Source: Betaproteobacteria bacterium RIFCSPLOWO2_02_FULL_63_19
Lineage (GTDB): Bacteria; Pseudomonadota; Gammaproteobacteria; Burkholderiales; SG8-39
Assembly (NCBI GenBank): GCA_001770415.1
Contig: MEQX01000107.1
Span: 17,251-81,250, forward strand
Reading direction: 5' to 3'
Length of the DNA stretch: 64,000 nucleotides
The notes under the pieces are model-generated. The model saw only the letters and a program-made list of their open reading frames with translations. It had not been told where the DNA came from and did no database searches. The position numbers and the translations under genes are program-made. This document shows, piece by piece, positions 43,068 through 50,830 of this stretch. Every line of letters begins with the position of its first letter. Positions within the stretch are counted from its first letter, which is position 1.

Positions 43068-45382
43068 GCGCGGAAATCCGACACGAATTCCAGGTCATCG
43101 GCAAACCGACGCCGAAGAAGGACGCGCCGCTGAAGGCCGCCGGCCGGGCCGAGTTCGCCGACGACATCAACATGGCCGGGATGCTGCACGGCAAGCTGCT
43201 GCGCAGTCCGCACCCGCACGCCCGCATCCTCAGCATCGACGCGAGCCGCGCCGCCGCGCTGCCGGGCGTGCGCGCGGTAATCACCGGCAAGGACTTCCCC
43301 GGCGTCCGCTACGGCAACCTGCCGCGCACGCGCGACTACCTGCCGCTCGCGATCGACACCGTTCGCTACATCGGCGAGGAGGTGGCGGCGGTGGCGGCGA
43401 TCGACGAGGACACCGCCGAGGAGGCGCTCGATCTGGTGCAGGTCGAGTACGAAGTGCTGCCGGCGGTATTCGATCCCGAAGAAGCCATGAAGCCCGGCGC
43501 GCCGCAGTTGCACGCGCCGGCCCCGGGCAACATATCGGCGCATACCGAGTCCGAGTTCGGCAATGTGGAAGCGGCTTTCGCCGAAGCCGCTTACATACGC
43601 GAGGACATGTTCGAAACCCACGCGGTCAAGCAGGGCATGCTGGAACCGCACGCCTGCGTCGGCGTGTGGGATTCGTTCGGCAAGGCAACGCTTTGGTCCT
43701 GCAAGATGAGCCCTTATACGGTGTGGCGCCAGCTCGCGATGGGGCTGGACATGAAGCCGGGCGACATCCGCGTCGTCCAGACCTATGTCGGCGGCGGATT
43801 TTCCGGCGGCAAGCAGGAGGCCATGCCGATGGATTTCTGCGCGCTGATGCTCTCGAAGAAGACCGGCCGGCCGGTGAAGTTCGTGCACACGATGGAGGAA
43901 GTCCTGACCATCGGCCACCTGCGCCACCCGATGAAGATCTGGCTGCGCACCGGAACGACGAAGGACGGCCGCATCGTCGCACAGCACTGCAAGCTGCTGG
44001 CCAACGGCGGCGCCTACTCGAGCATCGGCGGGTTCAGCATATTCCTCGCCGGAGCCATGCTCAACCTGCCGTACCGGGTGCCGAACATGAGGTTCGAATC
44101 CAATCGCGTCTACACCAACAACGGCTTTTGCGGCGCGCTGCGCGGGCACACGGTGGTGCAGATGTGTTTCGCGCGCGATTCGCAGCTGGAACTGATCGCC
44201 GCGGACCTCGGAATCGATCCGCTCGAGATCCGTCACCGCAACGCGATACAGGAAGGCGACGTGACGGCCAACGGCTTTCGCATCGGTACATTCGCTTTCG
44301 ACGAGTGCATCAAGCGCGTCGCCGAGATGTCCGGCTGGCATGAAAAGCGCGGCAAGCTGCCCAAGTACCGCGGAATCGGCTTCGGCTGCGGAGCACACCT
44401 GTCCGGAGCGCGGCTGATGGGTCATTCGGCGTCGGCGGCGGAAATCCGCATGTTGGAAGACGGCACGGTGCACTTGACCACGGGTTCGACCGACGTCGGC
44501 CAGGGCGTCGAAACCGTGATGTCGATGATCGCCGCCGAGGTGCTCGGGATCGAGGTGGATGATGTCACCTATCTGAAGGTCGACAGCGCGGCGACGCCGC
44601 TTGATCCGGGCACGTTCGGCTCGCGGGTGACGCTGTTCACCGGAAATGCCGTCAAGCAGGCCGCCGAGGAAGTCTGTCGGCAGCTGGCCGAGATCGCAGG
44701 CGAACGCATGGGCGTGGATCCGCAGGATCTGATATTCCGCCGGCGCGAGATCGTCAACCACAAGGATGAAAAGCAGCGCGTTTCGTTAAAGGAGATCGTG
44801 CGCTGGGGAATGTTTCAGCAGGGGAAAGTCATCAGCGGGCGCGGCACCTACGGCGCAAGCGAGGAGAAGATCGATTTCCGTACCGGCCAGGGCAACCTCT
44901 CGCCGGCGTACAACCCGACCGCCTGCGCCGTGGAAGTGGAAGTCGATCCGGAAACCGGCCGCGTAACCATGGTCGGCTTGTGGGGAGCGGACGACAGCGG
45001 CACGCCGTTGAACCCGCTGGCCGTCAAGGGTCAGGTCATCGGCGCGGCCGTCATGTCGATCGGTCATGCGCTCTGGGAGAATCTGATCCGGATCGACGGC
45101 AAGGTCATGAATCCGTCGTTGCGCGACTACAAGATGCCGCAGGCGACGGACCTGCCGAAGCTGGCCAACTTCGAGCACAGCAACGTCATCACCTGGGAGC
45201 CGGAAGGCCCGTTCGGCGCCAAGGAAGCCGGTCAGGGCGCCGGAACCGGGGTGGTCGCGGCGATCGCCAACGCGATCCACGATGCAACGGGCGTCCGGCT
45301 CACGCGCCTGCCCTTCACGCCGGAAAGCATACTGGCGGGCATCGAGGAACTGAAGGAGAAAGAGGCCGTTACCGAGTCGTAG
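43064..45382 (+). CDS. Molybdenum hydroxylase large subunit (HcrA/XDH type)
   Basis: A 772-residue molybdopterin-binding subunit, close in length to HcrA of 4-hydroxybenzoyl-CoA reductase. It has TYVGGGFSGGKQEAMP, the loop GFCGALRGHTVVQM, TTGSTDVGQGVETVMS and the catalytic glutamate in FGAKEAGQGAGTG. ATG 43064 overlaps the small subunit by four bases. With the two preceding genes it makes a full alpha-beta-gamma enzyme that hydroxylates, or in CoA-reductase relatives dehydroxylates, an aromatic or heteroaromatic ring. A CoA-thioester substrate fits the setting but is not proven. Confidence 0.92.
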   Translation: MSAEIRHEFQVIGKPTPKKDAPLKAAGRAEFADDINMAGMLHGKLLRSPHPHARILSIDASRAAALPGVRAVITGKDFPGVRYGNLPRTRDYLPLAIDTVRYIGEEVAAVAAIDEDTAEEALDLVQVEYEVLPAVFDPEEAMKPGAPQLHAPAPGNISAHTESEFGNVEAAFAEAAYIREDMFETHAVKQGMLEPHACVGVWDSFGKATLWSCKMSPYTVWRQLAMGLDMKPGDIRVVQTYVGGGFSGGKQEAMPMDFCALMLSKKTGRPVKFVHTMEEVLTIGHLRHPMKIWLRTGTTKDGRIVAQHCKLLANGGAYSSIGGFSIFLAGAMLNLPYRVPNMRFESNRVYTNNGFCGALRGHTVVQMCFARDSQLELIAADLGIDPLEIRHRNAIQEGDVTANGFRIGTFAFDECIKRVAEMSGWHEKRGKLPKYRGIGFGCGAHLSGARLMGHSASAAEIRMLEDGTVHLTTGSTDVGQGVETVMSMIAAEVLGIEVDDVTYLKVDSAATPLDPGTFGSRVTLFTGNAVKQAAEEVCRQLAEIAGERMGVDPQDLIFRRREIVNHKDEKQRVSLKEIVRWGMFQQGKVISGRGTYGASEEKIDFRTGQGNLSPAYNPTACAVEVEVDPETGRVTMVGLWGADDSGTPLNPLAVKGQVIGAAVMSIGHALWENLIRIDGKVMNPSLRDYKMPQATDLPKLANFEHSNVITWEPEGPFGAKEAGQGAGTGVVAAIANAIHDATGVRLTRLPFTPESILAGIEELKEKEAVTES

Positions 45383-45421
45383 TACCAAGTTGTCGTGTTC
45401 CTCGGACAGAGGTATCGAAAT

Positions 45422-45577
45422 ATGTACCGCGCACAATTCCAGGCACTGGTAACGGGGCACGACGAGTTCGACCGACAGCACCGCCAACTGATATCGCTGC
45501 TGGACCAGCTCGCGGCGGTGCAAGATGCCAATGCGGCTAACAACATGGCGCGGGAGCTAATTGAGCCGGCCGTATAG
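45422..45577 (+). pseudogene. Hemerythrin-like fragment
   Basis: A 51-codon frame from ATG 45422. It contains GHDEFDRQHRQLISLLDQLA, which resembles the first helix of bacteriohemerythrins (G-x-x-x-x-D-x-Q-H-x-x-L), where the aspartate region and histidine bind the di-iron oxygen site. Full proteins have about 130 residues with further HxxxE and HxxxH motifs; none follow, since the frame stops at 45577 just before the next gene. It is probably a truncated relic or a mini-protein. The match is short, so the call is tentative. Confidence 0.4.
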
Positions 45578-45598
45578 GACAACGACGGGAGGAAGGCG

Positions 45599-46612
45599 AT
45601 GGGCATCGATGACGCATCGAAGATCCAGGCGAGCAGGGGTACGACAAACGGTGTCGCCGAGGCTCGACTGAACCTGCGGCTGGCCATTGCCGACTACGAC
45701 CGTATTCGGCCGCTGATCGATGGCCGGGTGCGTGCGGACGGATTCGACCTGGCGGTCACCACGGACGACATCGTCCAGTTCTGCGTACGCCCGGTCTATG
45801 AGGAATTCGACGTTGCCGAGATGTCGATGTCGTGGTACATCGCCGCGCGCGCCCGGGGCGAACCGTGCGTCGCGCTGCCGGTTTTTCCGCTGCGCATGGC
45901 CGTGCTCGGCTACCTCTACTGCCACACGGATGCCCCCTACACGCATCCGCGCGAGCTGGTCGGCAAGCGCATCGCGACACCGGCATTCCGTTACACCGTC
46001 AACGTCTGGCTGCGAGGCATACTCCGAGACCATTATGGCCTTGCGGCCGAGCAAATGACATGGGTGACCAACGAAGCGGAAACCAACCAGTACGTCATTC
46101 CACGCGGCATCAATGTCATCGTGGTACCGGACAAGCCGATAGGCCAGTTGCTTGTCGACGGCGAAGTGGATGCAATCATGTCGCCAACCCCGCCGCCCGA
46201 GTTCCGGCGCGGCGACCCGAGAATCCGTCGCCTGTTTAGGAACGCGCGCAGCGAATCGGCGGCTTATTTCCGCAAGACCGGCATCTATCCGATCACGCAC
46301 ACGGTCGTGGTGCATCAGCAACTGGCGCGCGAAAAGCCCTGGGCGGCAGCCGAACTGGTGCGAGCTTTCCGGGCTTCGCAGGCGCTGTGCGACGCGTATT
46401 ACCAGCAAGACCCGAAACGACTCAGTCTGCCGGGTGCGGCGTTCATCGTGGAAGAAGAGCGCCGCGACTATGGCGCCAATCCTTGGTCGCACGGGCTCGC
46501 CGGTAACCGCGAAACCGTCGAGACCTTCATCCGCTACGCGCACGAGCAAGGGTATATCGATCGGCCGATCCCGATCGAGGAGTTTTTCGCCGACGGTACA
46601 CTGACCGTCTAG
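45599..46612 (+). CDS. 4,5-dihydroxyphthalate decarboxylase-like protein (second copy)
   Basis: A 337-residue paralogue of the protein at 345-1334, again with no signal peptide after a polar 25-residue N-terminus. Shared landmarks are EEFDVAEMSMSWYI, ALPVFPLRM, VGKRIATPAFRYTVNVW and a C-terminal NPWSHGLAGNRETVE segment. ATG 45599 follows GGGAGGAAGG. It stands between the Mo-hydroxylase genes and the fused TctA-TctB permease. As for the first copy, decarboxylation of a dihydroxyphthalate-like acid is the family annotation, but a soluble binding function cannot be excluded. Confidence 0.75.
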   Translation: MGIDDASKIQASRGTTNGVAEARLNLRLAIADYDRIRPLIDGRVRADGFDLAVTTDDIVQFCVRPVYEEFDVAEMSMSWYIAARARGEPCVALPVFPLRMAVLGYLYCHTDAPYTHPRELVGKRIATPAFRYTVNVWLRGILRDHYGLAAEQMTWVTNEAETNQYVIPRGINVIVVPDKPIGQLLVDGEVDAIMSPTPPPEFRRGDPRIRRLFRNARSESAAYFRKTGIYPITHTVVVHQQLAREKPWAAAELVRAFRASQALCDAYYQQDPKRLSLPGAAFIVEEERRDYGANPWSHGLAGNRETVETFIRYAHEQGYIDRPIPIEEFFADGTLTV

Positions 46613-46643
46613 CCTTTCGGCCAAAGCGCACAGACGCCTGAGA

Positions 46644-48716
46644 ATGGAAGTCCACATGATCGAGGCGGCCGGCGCCGCTTTCGTCGCGTTGATGGATCCG
46701 TTCCGGATCACGATGCTGTTCACCGGCGTTGTCATGGGGCTGGTGCTCGGAATTCTGCCCGGCATCGGGGGGCTTGCGGGCACCGCTTTGCTGTTGCCGT
46801 TCACCTTCAACATGGATCCCTACGCCGCAATGGCGCTGCTGCTCGGACTGGGCGCGACGACCGCGACCGGTGATCCGATTCCGGCAATCCTGTTCGGCGT
46901 GCCGGGCGGCGTCGGCTCGGCGGCGACGGTCCTCGACGGACTGCCGATGGCCAAGCGCGGCGAGGCGGGTCGTGCGTTGTCGGCAGCCTATATGTCGTCG
47001 TTGATGGGGGGTATATTCGGCGCGGCTCTGCTGGCCATCTGCATTCCGGTATTGCGCCCGATCATGCTCCACATCGGCTCTCCAGAGCTGCTCGCATTCG
47101 CGGTTCTTGGTATTTCAACGGTTGCAGTGCTTTCCGGCAATGCGCCCCTGCGCGGACTGGTCGCAGGTTGCCTGGGTCTGATGATCGCCATGGTCGGGTT
47201 ATCGTTGCAGACCGCGACAGAACGCTGGACGCTCGAAACGCTTTATTTGTGGGAAGGCCTTCCTCTGGTGCCGATCGCGCTTGGGGTGTTCGCGCTACCG
47301 GAGCTCGCCGACCTGGCGATCAACCGGATGTCCATCGCTGCCGGCGCCAAACAGGTGCAGACCAGCTATGAAAGCATGTTGCAAGGCGCCCGGGACTGCT
47401 TCGATCACTGGTGGTTGGTCCTGCGCTGCTCGTGGATAGGAGCGTTTCTGGGTGCCGTCCCGGGACTCGGCGCGTCGATCATCGACTGGATCGCCTACGG
47501 ACATGCGCTGCGCACCGAAAAGGGCGCCCAGGAGCACTTCGGCAAAGGCGACGTGCGCGGTGTCATCGCCGCTGAAAGCTCGAACAACGCCAAGGAGGGC
47601 GGCGCGCTGGTGCCGACGATCGCGTTCGGGGTACCGGGATCGGCGACCATGGCGATTCTCCTGGGCGCCTTCATGATCCACGGTCTTGTGCCGGGACCCG
47701 ACATGCTCGGCAAGAATCTGAACGTCACCTATGCCATGGTCTGGTCGGTGGCCATCGCCAACGTGCTCGGCGCCGGGCTGTGCTACCTGTTCAGCAGCCA
47801 ATTCGCCAAGGTCGCCACGTTGCGCTACACGCTGATATTGCCTTCGGTGCTGGGCATCATATTCATCGGCGCATTTCAGGGTTCCCGCCAGTGGGGCGAT
47901 TTGTGGGTACTGCTCCTCTTCGGCGTGCTCGGCTGGACGATGAAACAATTGAAATGGCCTCGTCCACCGCTGATTCTCGGGGTCGTTCTCGGCGAGGCCG
48001 TCGAACGCTATCTGTTCATCTCGATCGAGGGTTTTGGCGCCGGCTGGCTGACTCGCCCGGTCGTCATCGTCGTTCTCGCGATCGCGGCGCTCGGCGTCAT
48101 CCGGCCGTTCCTGCAGGACGTGCGCATCCACGGCGGTCTGAAGAAGATGCTGACCGGGTTCGGCGCGCCGAATTTCAGGCTTTCGCACCTGTTCCACCTG
48201 TTCCTGCTGCTGCTGCTCGGCACCATGGTATGGGACGCATTGGCCTGGAACTTCAGCGCCAAGATCGTGCCGCTGATCGTCGGTGGCGTGGGCTTCGCTT
48301 GTTGCGCGATCAGCCTGTTCAACGACGCCTGCCGTGCCCCGGAAGCGCAGGCCGATATCGGACTCGAGGCGGCCGCGCTACGCCGCGTCGAAAAGAAGAT
48401 CCACATGGACATGGATTCGGGAACCGCGCATCTGCCTGTCCGCGTGGTCGTTCAGCGCGCCGCGCTGTTCTTCGGCTGGTTGCTCGCCTTTATGGGCTCG
48501 ATGTGGGTCTTCGGGCTGATTCCGACGGTGCCGATCTTTGTCGTGGCGATCATGCGAATCGAAGGCAGGGAGCCCTGGAGGCTGGTGCTTGCACAGGCGG
48601 CCGGTCTGACCGTATTCGTCTGGGGACTTTTCGATCGTTTGCTGTCCATGCCTTGGCCACCGACGCTGATCGGCGCCTGGATTCCAGCGCTGAAGGGGAT
48701 CATCCCGTCGATCTGA
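46644..48716 (+). CDS. Fused TctA-TctB tripartite tricarboxylate transporter permease
   Basis: A 690-residue membrane protein. Residues 1 to about 500 are a complete TctA: the N-terminal LGILPGIGGLAGTALLLPF and the repeated GAVPGLGASIIDWIAYG plus FGVPGSATMAILLGAFM are the family signatures. From about 515 onward there are four further hydrophobic segments (HLFLLLLLGTMVWDALA, IVPLIVGGVGFACCAIS, RAALFFGWLLAFMGSMW, VLAQAAGLTVFVWGLF) in the TctB pattern, so the small and large permeases are one chain. ATG 46644 or 46656 may be the start. The periplasmic receptor is probably one of the Bug proteins nearby (48806, convergent). Confidence 0.88.
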   Translation: MEVHMIEAAGAAFVALMDPFRITMLFTGVVMGLVLGILPGIGGLAGTALLLPFTFNMDPYAAMALLLGLGATTATGDPIPAILFGVPGGVGSAATVLDGLPMAKRGEAGRALSAAYMSSLMGGIFGAALLAICIPVLRPIMLHIGSPELLAFAVLGISTVAVLSGNAPLRGLVAGCLGLMIAMVGLSLQTATERWTLETLYLWEGLPLVPIALGVFALPELADLAINRMSIAAGAKQVQTSYESMLQGARDCFDHWWLVLRCSWIGAFLGAVPGLGASIIDWIAYGHALRTEKGAQEHFGKGDVRGVIAAESSNNAKEGGALVPTIAFGVPGSATMAILLGAFMIHGLVPGPDMLGKNLNVTYAMVWSVAIANVLGAGLCYLFSSQFAKVATLRYTLILPSVLGIIFIGAFQGSRQWGDLWVLLLFGVLGWTMKQLKWPRPPLILGVVLGEAVERYLFISIEGFGAGWLTRPVVIVVLAIAALGVIRPFLQDVRIHGGLKKMLTGFGAPNFRLSHLFHLFLLLLLGTMVWDALAWNFSAKIVPLIVGGVGFACCAISLFNDACRAPEAQADIGLEAAALRRVEKKIHMDMDSGTAHLPVRVVVQRAALFFGWLLAFMGSMWVFGLIPTVPIFVVAIMRIEGREPWRLVLAQAAGLTVFVWGLFDRLLSMPWPPTLIGAWIPALKGIIPSI

Positions 48717-48805
48717 CGAGGCGTGGCGCGTCCTCGGGCGTGCCGCCGACGAAACCCGCTGCACGCCCGGTCCACCGGCGTCATGCACCTGTCCATACCT
48801 CCCCG

Positions 48806-49846
48806 CTACTTCATCGGCGGCGTCACCACCTGCTTCACCTTTTCTACGATGCTTTTCGGGGTACGCGCGAATTCCCCCCACATCTTGTCGACGACTTCAC
48901 CCGGCGCGGGCTGAATGTCGATATGCGTCTTCTTCGCGTCGGCGAGGAACGCGGGATCCTGCATCGTCGCCATGAACGCCTTGCGCAGGGCATCGACGCG
49001 GGCCTTCGGCACATCGGGCGGCAGCACGTAAGCCCGCCCGAGCGCCTGAACGCCGAAGATGAGGTTGAACAGCTTGCGTTGTTCGTCAGTCTTGATGAAG
49101 TCATCGACGTGGGGAATGCCACCCAGCTCGGCGCTGCGTTCACCGCTCAACTGGATGATCGGAAAGAACTCGCCCGACTGCACTTCCTGCCGCCAGAACG
49201 ACTTGACGGTCGACCAGGGGAGCCCGCAGATACCAAATACTTCGCCGCGCTGCATTGCACTCTTTACGCTCGCCGAACCCTTGTACCCCGAGAGGATCTT
49301 GATCTTGGCGCCCAGCAGGTTCTTGACCGCCAGCGCCGACTTCATCAGCGGACCTGTGGCCCCCGTGGCGCCGAACACGGTTTCCTTCTTCTGCAAGTCT
49401 GCGAAGGTCTTGATGCCGGCCCCCTTGGATACGCCGCAGACCGCGACGCTCTTTTCCATGTTGCCGACCCACACCATCCTGGCGGTATCGAATTTCGCCC
49501 GCTTGTTGCCGAAAATCGGTTCGAGCGGCACGTTCTGCGTGAAAATCCCCATCACAGTGCCGTCTTTGGGCGCAATGTTGAATAGCCAGTTCGCCGAGAC
49601 GACCCCGCTGGCTCCGGGCATGTTCTGCACCAGCATGTCCGGGTTGCCGGGAATATGCCGCCCCATGTGACGAATCACGACGCGGGAATAGACGTCGAAT
49701 CCGGTGCCGGCTTGGTGACCGACGACGATGGTGACGGTCTTTCCCTTGTAGAAATCCGAGACCTCGTCGGCCATGGCGGCGTGCATGAGCGAAGTGGACG
49801 CTATGAAAGCGGCGATTGCGCCGCCAATCAGAGTTTTTCGTGACAT
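48806..49846 (-). CDS. Bug/TctC family periplasmic binding protein
   Basis: A 346-residue receptor with signal peptide (GGAIAAFIASTSLMHAAMA, cleavage near ADE). The segment GKTVTIVVGHQAGTGFDVYS followed by NMPGASGVVSANWLF is the family ligand-binding region; this variant (FYKGK) is the longer tricarboxylate-transport type with a GATGATGPLM loop. ATG 49846 follows GGAGGTT. It converges on the TctA-TctB fusion, its plausible partner, and is followed in the upstream direction by an amidohydrolase gene 62 bases away. Confidence 0.9.
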   Translation of the reverse strand: MSRKTLIGGAIAAFIASTSLMHAAMADEVSDFYKGKTVTIVVGHQAGTGFDVYSRVVIRHMGRHIPGNPDMLVQNMPGASGVVSANWLFNIAPKDGTVMGIFTQNVPLEPIFGNKRAKFDTARMVWVGNMEKSVAVCGVSKGAGIKTFADLQKKETVFGATGATGPLMKSALAVKNLLGAKIKILSGYKGSASVKSAMQRGEVFGICGLPWSTVKSFWRQEVQSGEFFPIIQLSGERSAELGGIPHVDDFIKTDEQRKLFNLIFGVQALGRAYVLPPDVPKARVDALRKAFMATMQDPAFLADAKKTHIDIQPAPGEVVDKMWGEFARTPKSIVEKVKQVVTPPMK

Positions 49847-49908
49847 TGAACCTCCTCCATTTCAATTCGCAGCCCGGCGAGCCTAAGCGCTGGCTCGGTG
49901 AGTGTCAA

Positions 49909-50781
49909 TCAGGTGAGGCCGAGCCCCAATGCTCGAATCGCGTTCTGCTTCAGGATCAGGTCGTACGTCTCGGGTTTGAAACCGGCCTCGCGGAAGCTCG
50001 CGATCCACCGGTCCGGCGCGATCAGCGGATAGTCGGATCCGAACAGCAGCTTGGTCCTGAGTTGACCGTTGCCGTACTGCACGAGCTGGGGCGGGAAGTA
50101 CTTCGGCAACCAGCCGGAAAGGTCGATGTAGACGTTGGGTTTGTGCAGGGCGATGGACAGGGCTTCGTCCTGCCATGGCCATGAAGGGTGCGCGATGATG
50201 ATGGTCATGTCGGGGAAATCGACCGCGACGTCGTCGATATGCATCGGGTTCGAGTACTTCAGGCGCAGGCCGCCGCCGGCGCGCATACCCGTGCCGATGC
50301 CCGAATGCCCGCTGTGGAATATCGCCGGTAGCTTGTGCTCGGCGATCACCTCGTAGAGCTTGTAGGCCATCCGCTCGTTCGGAAAGAATCCCTGCGTAGT
50401 GGGATGAAACTTGAAGCCCTTGATGACGCCGCCCGCGATGAGTTCGCGCGCCTCGCGAACACCCATCCGGCCCTTGTGCGGGTCCACCGAGGCGAACGCG
50501 ATCATCATGTCGCTGTTTTCCGCGGCCGCGTCGGCAACCTCCTGATTCGAGATTCGGCGGCTGCCGATTTCGTGCTCGGTGTCCACCGTGAACATCACCA
50601 GGCCGATCTTGCGCTCACGGTAGTAGGCGATCGTCTCGGCAATGCTCGGGCGTTTGCCGTCGACCTTGAAATACGCGTTCGCCGCCGCCTCGTAGGCCTG
50701 CCACACCTCGTCGCTCGGCTGGCGGCAAGACACCGTGGCGTGCGTGTGGACGTCGATCGCGATCAGTTCGTCAAGTTTCAC
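49909..50781 (-). CDS. Amidohydrolase family 2 protein (ACMSD-like)
   Basis: A 290-residue metal-dependent hydrolase or decarboxylase. It begins KLDELIAIDVHTHATV with His12 and His14 as metal ligands; FHSGHSGIGTG, IIAHPSWPWQ and the aspartate in LLFGSDYPL complete the site. This fold includes gamma-resorcylate, 5-carboxyvanillate and aminocarboxymuconate semialdehyde decarboxylases. GTG 50781 with GGAGAC in front is preferred over the open frame start at 50841. It lies 49 bases downstream of the feruloyl-CoA-synthetase-like gene and is probably in its transcript, so a vanillate- or resorcylate-type substrate is possible. Confidence 0.88.
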   Translation of the reverse strand: MKLDELIAIDVHTHATVSCRQPSDEVWQAYEAAANAYFKVDGKRPSIAETIAYYRERKIGLVMFTVDTEHEIGSRRISNQEVADAAAENSDMMIAFASVDPHKGRMGVREARELIAGGVIKGFKFHPTTQGFFPNERMAYKLYEVIAEHKLPAIFHSGHSGIGTGMRAGGGLRLKYSNPMHIDDVAVDFPDMTIIIAHPSWPWQDEALSIALHKPNVYIDLSGWLPKYFPPQLVQYGNGQLRTKLLFGSDYPLIAPDRWIASFREAGFKPETYDLILKQNAIRALGLGLT

Positions 50782-50830
50782 GGCAGGTCTCCGAGGCGGG
50801 ATGGATCGTATTGTATGGGGTCGCCGCGGT

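Noticed and set aside
43001-44761. A 586-codon minus frame opposite the Mo-hydroxylase large subunit
   Set aside because: Antisense shadow of a gene with complete Mo-site motifs on the plus strand.
41668-45382. Naming the three-subunit Mo-hydroxylase 4-hydroxybenzoyl-CoA reductase
   Set aside because: The FAD subunit lacks the insert with an extra 4Fe-4S cluster that defines that enzyme, so only the general family call is made.
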